Source of the DNA: Acetobacteraceae bacterium
GTDB lineage: Bacteria; Pseudomonadota; Alphaproteobacteria; Acetobacterales; Acetobacteraceae
NCBI GenBank assembly: GCA_024280945.1
Contig: JAMXLO010000002.1
Coordinates: forward strand, 99,825 to 163,824
Length of the DNA: 64,000 bases
Direction of reading: 5' to 3'
Part shown: positions 26,866 through 35,638 of the stretch, piece after piece
Layout: the number at the start of each line of letters is the position of its first letter
Position numbering within the stretch: position 1 is the first letter of the stretch
The notes under the pieces: model-generated
What the model saw: only the letters and a program-made list of their open reading frames with translations
What the model was told of the DNA's origin: nothing
Database searches by the model: none
Position numbers and translations under genes: made by a program

Positions 26866-27517
26866 CGAAATGGTCTCCTTCGGTAGAGGTTCCGCCTCGG
26901 CCAGGCCGGCGCCGGGATGTCGGCCAGCGCGGTCACGACCGGACGAGAGCGCGGCGGTATCGTCCGTTACGGCCGGTTTGTCCAGAGGGGGCGTCGTGCG
27001 TCTATACCCGGTGCGCGTTGAACAGGCAGAGGCCTACCATTGGTCCGATGCTCGCGCCGGACGCAGGCGACATAGTCGCCCGTGGGGTTGTCGGCCCCTG
27101 TTCGACAGCCCCTGTTGGCACGCCTCCGGACCTTGGCGAGCGCGCCTTGCCAGTTTCTCGGACGCCTATATCAGCAGCACCGGTATCAGCAGCACCGGCT
27201 CAGCCGCACCCACATTGCCGGAGCAGTACCGGACAGACTTGTTAGCTGCCTGCACTGCGCGATGAACCCGGATGAGTTGCAAGCCGCCCTGGCCGTCGGG
27301 GCTGCCTGAAGCGAGCAGAAGGCCATCGCCGCAACAACGGCACAATGCTCTATCTGCCCGCGTGGTGCGCCCATTGGCAACTGTTCGATCAGGCGCTGAG
27401 CCGTTCGCCGCTCCTGACCAATTGATGATGCGGCAGTGGTAGGTCCAGCAGAGGTCAGGTGGCGCAACCTCCTGGGGCATGTCATCCTTGGTCGAACAAC
27501 CAGGGGGAATAACGACC
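26866..27517. other. intergenic region with a small tandem repeat
   Basis: No gene is supported in these 652 bases between divergent rpsO and the cyclase gene. A 15-bp unit, TATCAGCAGCACCGG, occurs twice in direct tandem at 27169-27198. Promoters for rpsO (leftward) and the cyclase gene (rightward) must lie here but show no clear consensus. Confidence 0.5.
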
Positions 27518-28540
27518 ATGAGAGTCGCCACAGTTGCCGCGCGCGCTGCGCTTTCCGTCCTGCCTTTGTTGCTCTCTATCGCGCCCGGCTTTGCGCAGAC
27601 CGATTGCAAGCAGGTCATTGCGCCTTCGCCGTTCGGACCTGACGATCAGACCGGCGCAACAAATCGGATCACGCCGGCTGTCACCAAGGCAGCCGCCGCA
27701 GAGATTCAGACTGGCACGGCGACGCCAATGGCCTTCAATCTGGTCGATGGCGTGCCGCTTTTCGGAACCCGCTTCACCAAGACTATTCTGACCGCCGTCT
27801 CCACGATGCCCGGCGCCGAATTCGGCAAGAACAAAATGAGCTACATGGAGGACACTTATCTCAGCCAGAGCCATGTTGGCACGCACATCGACGGCATGGG
27901 CCACATCGGTGTCCTGGATTGCTACTACAACCAGACACCGATGGGTAAATACGTCACCCAGAATTATCTGAAACGGCTCGGTCTCGAGAACATTAAGACC
28001 CTCGCCACGCGCGGCGTCATCATCGATGCGGTGAAGGTGTTCCAGCAGGCCAACAAGCTGAAGACCAATTCCGCGTGCAGGAACCCGTGCCTCGACGCGG
28101 GCACGGTGATCAGCGAGGCCGACCTCCAGGCCGGCCTGAAGATGTATAACGTCACGCTGCGCGAGGGCGATGCGGTCTTCATCAACACCGGCTGGAACGA
28201 CCTCTTCCAGCAGTACCCAGCGCAGAACGCGGTCTACAACGGTGGCGAGCCGGGTATCAGCAAGTCGGCGGCGCAATGGCTTGCGTCGCAGAAGGTGGTC
28301 GCCGTCGGCGCCGACACCTGGGCGGTGGAGGTTGTCCCGCACGAGGACACCACCGAAGCGTTCCCGGTGCACGTGATACTGCTGCCCAACAACGGCATCC
28401 ATATCATCGAGAACGTGCGCACTGACCTGATCGCTGCGGCAGCGGCGCAATCCGGCCGCGCCACCTTCTTCCTGAACATGACGGTGCCCAAGGCGGTGGG
28501 TGCGACCGGCACCTTTGTAAACATCGAAGCCATCCAATAG
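27518..28540 (+). CDS. exported cyclase-family (kynurenine formamidase-like) metal hydrolase
   Basis: The 340-residue protein starts with a signal peptide (MRVATVAARAALSVLPLLLS, cleavage near GFAQT). It carries the cyclase/KynB metal motif HVGTHIDGMGH (residues about 117-127), plus REGDAVFINTGW and AVGADTWAVEVVPHED later. The family hydrolyses N-formylkynurenine, isatin or similar amides and lactones using a Mn or Zn site. Here the enzyme would be periplasmic. AGGGGGAA precedes the ATG. A periplasmic binding protein starts 3 bases after its stop, so the two are co-transcribed. Confidence 0.87.
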   Translation: MRVATVAARAALSVLPLLLSIAPGFAQTDCKQVIAPSPFGPDDQTGATNRITPAVTKAAAAEIQTGTATPMAFNLVDGVPLFGTRFTKTILTAVSTMPGAEFGKNKMSYMEDTYLSQSHVGTHIDGMGHIGVLDCYYNQTPMGKYVTQNYLKRLGLENIKTLATRGVIIDAVKVFQQANKLKTNSACRNPCLDAGTVISEADLQAGLKMYNVTLREGDAVFINTGWNDLFQQYPAQNAVYNGGEPGISKSAAQWLASQKVVAVGADTWAVEVVPHEDTTEAFPVHVILLPNNGIHIIENVRTDLIAAAAAQSGRATFFLNMTVPKAVGATGTFVNIEAIQ

Positions 28541-28543
28541 CGG

Positions 28544-29542
28544 ATGGTACTGCGACGCCGGCCGCTGCTGGCTGGGTTGCTGGCCTGTGGTCTCGGCCCC
28601 GCCAGGGCCGAGACGCGGCGGTTCCGCATCGCGTTTGCCAATCTCGATGAGACGCCAGGCGTGACTGTGGAGGGCCTTGGCTTTACCGGCCCCGATGTGC
28701 GGCGAAGCTTTGAACTGGCGGCGCGCACGCTGCCGGTCGAGATGCTCTACTTCGACAATGCCGGCGATCCTGCCCGTGCGATCGCCAATGCGGAAGCGGC
28801 CATCGCGCAGCATGTCGATCTGCTGATCGAGTATAACGCTGATGCCGATGCGAATGCCTTGATCGGCCGCCGCCTGACCGAAAGCCGTACCCCAGCCATC
28901 GGGCTGGTGCATCCGCTTTCCGGGGCGCCCTTGTATGGTCCGGACAATCGTGGCGCCGGCCGCATTGCCGGCCGCGCATTGGGTGCTTTCGCGCAGGAGA
29001 ACTGGCCGAACGAACAGGTTCTTAGCGTGCTGATCGGTGACCTCGCGGATGCTGGTTCGGCGATAGCGGAACGCATCGACGGCATTTCCTCGGGCGTGCA
29101 CGAGACGCTGCCTGGCCTGCAGTTCGCCTCGCTCGACACCGGAGGCCAATCGGTGCGCGCCGATGCGCTGCTGACAAAATTCCTCCAGAGACAGCGTGGC
29201 GAGCGCATCCTGATCGCCACCCTGGACGACCTGTCCGCGGTCTACGCCAAGAATGCCATCGAGATGAACCGGCGCCAGAGCGACTGCATCATTGTCAGCC
29301 AGGGTCTCGATCGGAATATCCACGGCGGCGCCAGCGAGAAGAAAGAGATCGATCCCAACAACCGGGGCGGCGTGGTCCTGGGCTCAGTTGCGTACTACAT
29401 GGATCGGTATGGTTATGACGTGCTTCCGCTTGCGCTTCGCATGCTGCACGGCGAAATCTTACCGCCCCGCACGTTCACGCGCCACACGCTGGTCACCGGC
29501 GCCAACGTGTTTCGCGAGTACCCCCCGTTCGACATGAATTAG
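28544..29542 (+). CDS. periplasmic sugar-binding-type protein (orphan ABC substrate-binding protein)
   Basis: The 332-residue protein has a twin-arginine-like or Sec signal (MVLRRRPLLAGLLACGLGPARA) and the type I periplasmic-binding fold: RRFRIAFANLDET at the start of domain 1, VDLLIEYNADADAN, TPAIGLVHPLSGAPLYGPDN, VLSVLIGDLAD and RILIATLDDLSAVYAKNA. Such proteins deliver sugars, autoinducer-2 or related small molecules to ABC transporters. No permease or ATPase is adjacent, so it may serve a distant transporter or a sensor. The co-transcribed secreted cyclase suggests a shared substrate, which is inference. Confidence 0.82.
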   Translation: MVLRRRPLLAGLLACGLGPARAETRRFRIAFANLDETPGVTVEGLGFTGPDVRRSFELAARTLPVEMLYFDNAGDPARAIANAEAAIAQHVDLLIEYNADADANALIGRRLTESRTPAIGLVHPLSGAPLYGPDNRGAGRIAGRALGAFAQENWPNEQVLSVLIGDLADAGSAIAERIDGISSGVHETLPGLQFASLDTGGQSVRADALLTKFLQRQRGERILIATLDDLSAVYAKNAIEMNRRQSDCIIVSQGLDRNIHGGASEKKEIDPNNRGGVVLGSVAYYMDRYGYDVLPLALRMLHGEILPPRTFTRHTLVTGANVFREYPPFDMN

Positions 29543-29640
29543 TGAGAGGGGCGTTTCCGGCTGATCTCGCTGGATACGCAGCCGCGGTTCCACTTGTCTG
29601 TCCCGATTTGTCGATGATGTACTCGCCGGTGCCGGGACTG

Positions 29641-31173
29641 TTACGAATCAGCGATGGCCAACTGAAGCCCTGACTGGACCAGCTTGCAGAACTCAGGAAC
29701 CAACGTGGCTAGCCGACTTGCCGGAGGTGTGAGCTCAGATGAAATCGAACGCAGACGGCTCAAAGCCTCGCGTGCCTCGGCCAGTCTGCCTAAGTGCGCG
29801 TAACAGGCTATCAGCGCTTGATATGCGATCGGGCTCGGATCTTCTTCGATCAAGACCAAGATTACAGAAAGAGCCTCGTTGAAGCGGTGGCAAGTCATGT
29901 GAGCGGCGGCGATCAGGTTCAACCCCCAACCCACCCGAGTGCGGGGACTGAGCCGCAACGAGGTTTCGATATGCTTTATCGCGATATCGGGTTGGCCGAC
30001 CCAGAGCCGCAAACAGCCACTGGCGTGCCATCCGCGTGCAAAATTCGGGTTTAGTGAGAGCGCCCGCTCGACGAGGACGATCATGGCATGAAGGTTCTCG
30101 CCGAAATAACCGAGCGCGAAAGCCGCATTCACGAGAATTGTAGGGTCATCATTGGCCAACGTGAGCGCCCGTCGTCCGCGCTCCAGGCCCTTACGGCAGT
30201 TGGTGTCGTGATCCCCGCACCAGCCCATAATATCGCTATTCATGTGAAAGGCCGCAGCCAGGGCGAGGGCTGGCCCAAAATCAGGGTCGCGTTTCAATGT
30301 CTCGTCGAAGATGTTGTCGATTTCAGCGATCCGGCGAGCTGGTGATAGCATCATCGCCAGCGCGCGCAGGTAAAGGTCGTAGGCTGCCAGATCCGTTGTG
30401 GGGCGGCGCGCAGTGCGCTGCACCTCGGCAATCTGCAAGGTCGGTTCGATCACCCCGGCCACCGACGCTGCCACATTGTCCTGTAAGTCGAACACCTCTT
30501 CTAGTGACCCATCGAAATGGTCCGCCCACAAGTTCGTATTGGTCTCAGCTTCTATCAATTGTGCACTGATGCGGACCCGACTGCCGCTCTTCCGGACCGA
30601 GCCTTCGAGTACGTAGCCCACGCCCAGTTGACGCCCGACCTGTCTTATGTCGATCGCTTGACCTTTGTAGGTGAAGCTGGAATTCCTGGATACCACATGT
30701 ATCCAACGTACACGCGAAAGCGCTGTGGTGATTTCGTCGACCATGCCGTCGGCGAAATACTCCTGGGCCGGGTCGCCGGACATGTTCTGGAACGGCAGTA
30801 CTGCAATCGATGGCTTCGTCTCGAGGGGACCGCGGCGATGCTGAGCCGCAATCTCTGCCAGCTTCGCCGGAACCTTTTCGCGGGGCACCTCCTGCTCGCC
30901 AAGGGTCCGGAAGAAACCAATGACCGCCTCCGCGGTAAAGCCAAGCTGGGTCGCTAAGTCGGCTGCCCGCGCCTCCGCTTTGGCGAGCGCTTCGGTGCTG
31001 ACCCCGATCTGGTTTGAGAATACCTCGGTCAATCGGATGAGCTCAGCCGGCGACGCGCCGACATGTACGTCGCGACCGGCCCGGACATCGCCTATCTGGA
31101 TAGCCGTACCGGCACCGCCCGGGCTTTCGGTAATTTGCGCGAGAGGCGTGTTGCCCGCCTCGCCCCCGCTCAC
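29641..31173 (-). CDS. TolB-like domain plus TPR protein with a signalling-type N-terminus
   Basis: The 510-residue protein has three parts. Residues 24-40 carry a short repeat-like segment (IQIGDVRAGRDVHVG). Residues about 45-115 are a helical module (VIGFFRTLGEQEVPREKVPAKLAEIAAQH) resembling linkers seen in bacterial TPR and NLR-like proteins. Residues 121-225 are the TolB N-terminal-like domain (SIAVLPFQNMSGDPAQEYFADGM, VSRNSSFTYKG, YVLEGSVRKSG, NLWADHFDG) usually fused to adenylate cyclases or CadC-type regulators. The C-terminal half is TPR. No cyclase, TIR or HTH catalytic part is present. GTG start; its first bases overlap the stop of the upstream 151-residue gene (GTGA), so the two are translationally coupled. 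Confidence 0.85.
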   Translation of the reverse strand: MSGGEAGNTPLAQITESPGGAGTAIQIGDVRAGRDVHVGASPAELIRLTEVFSNQIGVSTEALAKAEARAADLATQLGFTAEAVIGFFRTLGEQEVPREKVPAKLAEIAAQHRRGPLETKPSIAVLPFQNMSGDPAQEYFADGMVDEITTALSRVRWIHVVSRNSSFTYKGQAIDIRQVGRQLGVGYVLEGSVRKSGSRVRISAQLIEAETNTNLWADHFDGSLEEVFDLQDNVAASVAGVIEPTLQIAEVQRTARRPTTDLAAYDLYLRALAMMLSPARRIAEIDNIFDETLKRDPDFGPALALAAAFHMNSDIMGWCGDHDTNCRKGLERGRRALTLANDDPTILVNAAFALGYFGENLHAMIVLVERALSLNPNFARGWHASGCLRLWVGQPDIAIKHIETSLRLSPRTRVGWGLNLIAAAHMTCHRFNEALSVILVLIEEDPSPIAYQALIACYAHLGRLAEAREALSRLRSISSELTPPASRLATLVPEFCKLVQSGLQLAIADS

Positions 31174-31625
31174 GCTTTTTTTGACGCGCTGGCTCCTGCT
31201 GTGAGGTTGGTAAGGGTCGCGTCTCCCGTGTCAGCCCGTATGTCGCCCAGTTTGATTCGCCCGCTGGCGACGAGATTGTTCACCAGCACATTCACCTTGC
31301 CACTGATGTCGCCCACCTCGATATCGGCACCTCCGCCCACAGCGGCACCGGCGACTGCCGCGCGAAGCGTCTCGGCATGCTGTGCCAATTCGGGATCGGC
31401 CACGAGACCGGCTTTTGTGAGCGCCTCCGCGAGCGTCGCCTGTGCCGCTTCGGAGCGCGGCTCATCCTCCAGGCTTTGGACGGCGCCTCCCTTGCCGAGC
31501 TTGCGAACAATCAGGGCTCGCAAAGCGTCGTAGGCGTCTGCGACAACTCGGCCGCCAACATCTCCTGCCTTGGAAAGCGCACCAGCCGCCAAGGCCCCGA
31601 TAACGCTGGCAAGGAATTCGACCAT
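31170..31625 (-). CDS. small protein coupled to the TolB-TPR protein
   Basis: The 151-residue product starts with a hydrophobic, Ala/Gly-rich helix (MVEFLASVIGALAAGALSKAG) that could insert in a membrane, followed by a helical segment with RRVVADAYDALRALIVRKLG-like character. It ends in a beta-rich stretch with alternating hydrophobics, DIEVGDISGKVNVLVNNLV and IKLGDIRADTGDATLTNL. The last part echoes the GDVRAGRDV segment of its partner. No known domain is named with confidence. The GTGA overlap and shared motif argue for a two-component unit acting together. Confidence 0.7.
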   Translation of the reverse strand: MVEFLASVIGALAAGALSKAGDVGGRVVADAYDALRALIVRKLGKGGAVQSLEDEPRSEAAQATLAEALTKAGLVADPELAQHAETLRAAVAGAAVGGGADIEVGDISGKVNVLVNNLVASGRIKLGDIRADTGDATLTNLTAGASASKKA

Positions 31626-31711
31626 CTACCCACCCATCCACTTGGCAACTCCAGTGTCGCGCAACAGAAGGTATCAGGATAGCCCTTTATACCAAGCTTT
31701 GTGACCCGACG

Positions 31712-31727
31712 GTGCCGTTCGCGGCAC
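31712..31727 (-). terminator. short UUCG-capped hairpin, possible terminator
   Basis: GTGCCG (31712-31717), loop TTCG, CGGCAC (31722-31727) is a perfect stem with a stable tetraloop. It lies downstream of the NxxGxxAF-repeat gene in the leftward direction. No T run follows, so termination is only a positional inference. Confidence 0.35.
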
Positions 31728-31830
31728 TCTGACGCCTGTCCATCAACTCATCCGGCAGGACGCCGTGGCTGCATGGATTCAAGTCAACTGCACCCTATCG
31801 TCCCATCCGGTTGAACACCGGTGCTGCCTG

Positions 31831-33186
31831 TTACTGATCTGTCGACGGCACCGTTACCGGGCAATGACAGTATATTGCACTGCGCTCGCCCTCTCTTTGT
31901 GCCGTTGTCGCGAAGGTCAAATTGCCGTTCAATCCGACCGCAGCAACCATGTCGAGGGCGAAGCGGCCAAGCCGTTCGCCGTTCGGCAGCGCCTCGTCCA
32001 TCGTGGCGATGCGTCGGACAGCGTCGGCATTGGTGGCGAAGGCGGCTAGAGGGCCGGTAGCGCCCTCCAGCGCCGCAACAAATCCGACCACCCCGTCCGA
32101 TGCCATCGTAGGCCACGGGCCAAAGCCCACATAGCGGCCACCCTCGGGCGCAGTCTCACCTTCTACCGCGATCGCCTTGGTCCCTTCCGGTGTCGTCCGC
32201 AGCACAGCCTCTCGCTGGGTGCCAGCGCCACCGACGTAAGCACCGAAGGCCACACCATCCTCTTCGTCGATCGCGACATGCTCCGAGAAGCGCAGGATCA
32301 TCCCGCCCGACACATGATCACCTGCGGCGACCATCAGGCGCAAATCGCGCGCGCCGGCAACGAAGACGCCGCCTGGTGAGGGACCTTTCAGAATGGTGGC
32401 GGGGAAGGCGATGACGCCGGTGCTGTTCAGCGCTGGTGTGCCGATCTTGTCCATACTTCCGCCGATCCGCAGCAGCCGCTCGCCCTCAGCCACCACCTTT
32501 TGCAAACGGCGCCCGTTCCAGAAGTACAGAACGTCGACCAGGTCGCGCCCACGCCGAACCGAGGCCACGAACGCCAGTTCATCATTGTCGTTGAGTGCTG
32601 GCGCGTCGAAACCGTCCAATACACCGTTGGGAAGTGCCGGGGCATCCTCACCGGCAAGCGCGATCACCTGCAGCCCACGATCGCCTGCGAGAAAGACACC
32701 CCCGGTCGCGCGCCCGCCGGCGATATGCGCGGCAAAGGCCACATGTCCTGCGTTGTTCAGCGCTGGAAGCGGCTGCGCAAATTCCGCCAGCGTCCCGCCA
32801 CCTGGGACGGTGTCGCCATAGCCTGCGATTTTACGCACCCGTCCCGCGTCCGCCATGAAAATTCCTTCACGCCCGGCGCTGCGCAGCACAGTGGCATAGA
32901 ACGCCACCTGGCCACGGGCATTCACCGGGGCGAGCAGCGGCTGTCCTGGCACATAAAACCGATCAAACCGGCCGCCGTTCGGTGCCGCGTCGCCCGAGTG
33001 GACCACGGCGTGCAGCACATATTGCGGCGTCACCGGAACAGCGGCTGGCTGCGCCACCACCCGCACTGGCGCTTGCGCCTGACCGGTTGATGGCGTCGTC
33101 GGTGCGACCCAAAGGACCGCCGTCCATAAGGCAGCGATGATGCAGGCAGCCACCAGCAGGCGGTACCAGGCAGAGACCAGCAGCAT
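31831..33186 (-). CDS. NxxGxxAF-repeat beta-structured protein, membrane-anchored or exported
   Basis: The 451-residue protein has an N-terminal hydrophobic anchor (LLVAACIIAALWTAVLWV) and then about seven repeats of roughly 60 residues. Each has an NxxGxxAF-like core: NARGQVAF, NNAGHVAF, NDNDELAF, NSTGVIAF, DEEDGVAF, ASDGVVGF and GLNGNLTF. This matches the NxxGxxAF tandem-repeat family of exported proteins with unknown function. The ATG at 33186 follows two bases after the stop of the metal-binding protein gene and ends the truB-metal-transporter operon. A metallochaperone or surface role linked to the transporter is inference. Confidence 0.78.
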   Translation of the reverse strand: MLLVSAWYRLLVAACIIAALWTAVLWVAPTTPSTGQAQAPVRVVAQPAAVPVTPQYVLHAVVHSGDAAPNGGRFDRFYVPGQPLLAPVNARGQVAFYATVLRSAGREGIFMADAGRVRKIAGYGDTVPGGGTLAEFAQPLPALNNAGHVAFAAHIAGGRATGGVFLAGDRGLQVIALAGEDAPALPNGVLDGFDAPALNDNDELAFVASVRRGRDLVDVLYFWNGRRLQKVVAEGERLLRIGGSMDKIGTPALNSTGVIAFPATILKGPSPGGVFVAGARDLRLMVAAGDHVSGGMILRFSEHVAIDEEDGVAFGAYVGGAGTQREAVLRTTPEGTKAIAVEGETAPEGGRYVGFGPWPTMASDGVVGFVAALEGATGPLAAFATNADAVRRIATMDEALPNGERLGRFALDMVAAVGLNGNLTFATTAQREGERSAIYCHCPVTVPSTDQ

Positions 33187-33188
33187 GG

Positions 33189-34106
33189 TCAATTGCTCAG
33201 CATGCCGGCCTTCAACGTGGTAACGTTGTGGCGGAGCATGTTCAGGTAACTATCCGCCGGGCCACCAGCGGGCGACAACGAGTCGCCGTATAGCGTGCCG
33301 CCGATCGCCGCACCGGTTTCCATCGCAATGCGCTGCATGACGCGGGGATCGGTGATGCTGTCCAGAAACAAAGCCTTCACCCGCGTAGCGCGGATCCTCT
33401 GCGTCAGCTTGGCCAATTCGGCGGCCGACGGTTCGCTGTTGTTGCTCCAGCCGTTCACCGTCAGCAGCGTAATGCCATACGCGTGGGCGAGATACTGCAG
33501 CGAATCGTGCGATGTCAGGATGCGTCGCTTGCCGGGTGGAACCGCGGCGATCTGCCCGCGTGCCCAATCGTCCACGGCACGGATCTCATTGCTGTAGGAC
33601 GATAGTCGGTTACGATAGTCGGCGGCATGCGCGGCATCGAGCTGGACCAGCGCGGCGGCAATATTGCGTGCGTAGACGACAGCGTTGCGCGGATCGAGCC
33701 AAGCGTGCTGATCGACCGCCGTCGGAAGCTGCCGTCCAGAGATTGGGTGTTCCTCTTCCGCCGTCAGTGTATGCACACCGCGACTGGCGACCACTTTGGT
33801 GCCTTTGAACCGGGCCTGCTTCAGCAATGGCTCCAGCCAGGGTTCGAATTCTTCGTTGAGGTCGTTGATGAAAATCGCCTCCGCGCTCGCAGTCCGCGCA
33901 ACGTCGGCCATCGTCGGCTGATACAACTCGCAGTCGCCACCGGCACCGACGACCGTACTTATATCGACGTGGTCACCCGCGATGTTGGCGAGCATATCGC
34001 CGATGACGCTGAACGTGGCCACCACGGTCTTCCGTTGGTCGGCCGCGACGGTTTGCATCAACGGCAATGCGGCGAGTGCAGAAAGGCTGAGCCGACGCGA
34101 CAGCAT
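33189..34106 (-). CDS. metal ABC transporter substrate-binding protein (ZnuA/MntC type)
   Basis: The 305-residue cluster A-I binding protein has a signal peptide (SLSALAALPLMQTVAAD) and the family pattern VVATFSVIGDMLANIAGDHVDISTVV in pieces, DQHAWLDPRN (second ligand His), LTSHDSLQYLAHAYGI (third ligand His) and YGDSLSP (Asp ligand). The first ligand region, normally DPHxYEP, reads DCELYQP, so the usual His is replaced by Glu next to a Cys. That changes the likely metal preference. There is no His-rich loop typical of ZnuA, so manganese or a mixed specificity is possible. It is followed by the NxxGxxAF gene in the same operon. Confidence 0.88.
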   Translation of the reverse strand: MLSRRLSLSALAALPLMQTVAADQRKTVVATFSVIGDMLANIAGDHVDISTVVGAGGDCELYQPTMADVARTASAEAIFINDLNEEFEPWLEPLLKQARFKGTKVVASRGVHTLTAEEEHPISGRQLPTAVDQHAWLDPRNAVVYARNIAAALVQLDAAHAADYRNRLSSYSNEIRAVDDWARGQIAAVPPGKRRILTSHDSLQYLAHAYGITLLTVNGWSNNSEPSAAELAKLTQRIRATRVKALFLDSITDPRVMQRIAMETGAAIGGTLYGDSLSPAGGPADSYLNMLRHNVTTLKAGMLSN

Positions 34107-34964
34107 TCAAGTCGACCTTCCCATTGCCGCAGTCGCGTGGCGGCAGATCACAGCCGCAATCATGGAGACGCCCAGAAGACAGCCCGCCGCGAGTACGATG
34201 GCTGGTCCCGAGGGCAGATTGGCATGATAGGAGACCAGTAGGCCGGCGATCGAAGCTATCAGACCGAACGTGCTCGCCAGCACCATCGATCCGGCAACAC
34301 CGAAACCCCAGTACTGCGCCGCTGCCGCCGGCAGCAAGATCGGACCGATGGCCAACAGCGTGCCGAACGCCTGGAAGCTGCTGACCAGCGCCAGGACCAC
34401 CAGAAAGATGAATATCGCTTGGTATGGAATGCGGTCACCCACCGCACGGAGAAAGACCGGATCGAATGAGGCAACCGCGAGCGGCCGATATAAGACCGCG
34501 ACGAGCAGCAGGAGCGCCGTGGTCGTTGCAGCAATCTGCAGCAAGGACCGGTGGTCAATCGACAGCACGGTACCGAACAGCACGCGCACGACATCGATAT
34601 TGCTGCCACGCCACGTCACCAGCACGACCCCCAGCGACAGTGCCAGCAGGTAGAAGGCGACCAATCCGGTATCGCCGCGCCCTCGATCCTTCGTCACCAG
34701 CGCGGCAAGCATACCCACGGCCAGTCCGCTCAGCAGTCCGCCGACCGAAAGCCAGGTAGGCGAAGGGCCACCATACAAGAAGCCAATCGCCGCCCCCGGC
34801 ATCACCGCATGCCCTAGCACATCGCCATCCAGGCTCATGCGCCGCAGCACCAAAAGAGTGCCGATGGCCCCGTTGGTCAGCGCCAGCGCAAGGCAGGCGA
34901 CGAGGGCGGAGCGCATGAAGTCGAGTGTTTCGAAAGGCGCGAGCAGAAGGGCGTGCAGCGTCAT
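34107..34964 (-). CDS. metal ABC transporter permease (ZnuB/MntB type)
   Basis: The 285-residue protein has eight or nine membrane helices and the family signature RRMSLDGDVLGHAVMPGAAIGFL near residue 45, plus ALVSSFQAFGTLLAIGPILLPAA in pieces and FGLIASIAGLLVSYHANLPSGPAIVL near the C-terminus. It forms the inner-membrane channel for zinc or manganese. The ATG at 34964 overlaps the ATPase stop in an ATGA arrangement, and the binding-protein gene starts immediately after its stop. Confidence 0.93.
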   Translation of the reverse strand: MTLHALLLAPFETLDFMRSALVACLALALTNGAIGTLLVLRRMSLDGDVLGHAVMPGAAIGFLYGGPSPTWLSVGGLLSGLAVGMLAALVTKDRGRGDTGLVAFYLLALSLGVVLVTWRGSNIDVVRVLFGTVLSIDHRSLLQIAATTTALLLLVAVLYRPLAVASFDPVFLRAVGDRIPYQAIFIFLVVLALVSSFQAFGTLLAIGPILLPAAAAQYWGFGVAGSMVLASTFGLIASIAGLLVSYHANLPSGPAIVLAAGCLLGVSMIAAVICRHATAAMGRST

Positions 34965-35638
34965 GCCGCCATCGCGGCCAGCGCCGAGCCGGTCGGGCCC
35001 CAGGCGACGCACTGCTGTGCGAGGACAAGGGTGTCCGGAAAACGCATCCGCACCAGCTCAAGGTCATGCAGCACGGCGATCACCGTGCGTCCCTGCTGAT
35101 GCCAGCGCTCGATCTGGTCGAGCAGTACATCGCTGGTCTGTGCATCGACCGACGCAAACGGTTCATCGAGCAGGATCAGGGATGCATCTTGCAGCATCAG
35201 TCGAGCGAACAGCGCCCGCTGAAGTTGACCGGCCGACAGTTCTCCGATCCGGCGATGCAGGCGACCGGTCAGTCCCACGGTTTGCGCCGCCTCAGCCACC
35301 GCTTTCCGAAGTGCCGCGGTCGGCGCCTTGAACGCGCCGAATTCTCGCCAGCCGCCAAGTGAGATCAGTTCCGAGACAGTCAGCGGATATCCAGCGTCGA
35401 TGGCGGTGATTTGCGGCAGATATGCCAATCCGTCGTTGATGGGTCGAAGAACCACGCCGTCGTTCGGACGGATTGTCCCGGCAATGATCCGGAGTAACGT
35501 GCTCTTGCCAGCGCCGTTGGCGCCGACCACGGCCGTCAGGCTGCCGCTGTCGAATACCCCGCTGACCCCGTCTAACGCCGTGTGCCGACCGTAGCGGACC
35601 GTTACGTCACGCAATTCGATCCGGCTGCCGCGCGTCAC
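34961..35638 (-). CDS. metal ABC transporter ATP-binding protein (ZnuC/MntA type)
   Basis: The 225-residue ATPase has Walker A GANGAGKST, a Q-loop near AYLPQI, the signature LSAGQLQRA and Walker B ILLDEP with a following D-loop and H-loop (VLHDL). It energises metal uptake. A GTG start at 35638 overlaps the truB stop as GTGA, so its translation is coupled to truB; the ORF can be read further upstream but that part lies within truB. No Fur/Zur site can be placed upstream because the gene begins inside truB. Confidence 0.93.
   Translation of the reverse strand: MTRGSRIELRDVTVRYGRHTALDGVSGVFDSGSLTAVVGANGAGKSTLLRIIAGTIRPNDGVVLRPINDGLAYLPQITAIDAGYPLTVSELISLGGWREFGAFKAPTAALRKAVAEAAQTVGLTGRLHRRIGELSAGQLQRALFARLMLQDASLILLDEPFASVDAQTSDVLLDQIERWHQQGRTVIAVLHDLELVRMRFPDTLVLAQQCVAWGPTGSALAAMAA

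Noticed and set aside
27169..27198. CRISPR-like repeats
   Set aside because: Only two contiguous copies of a 15-bp unit with no spacers, so it is a simple tandem duplication.
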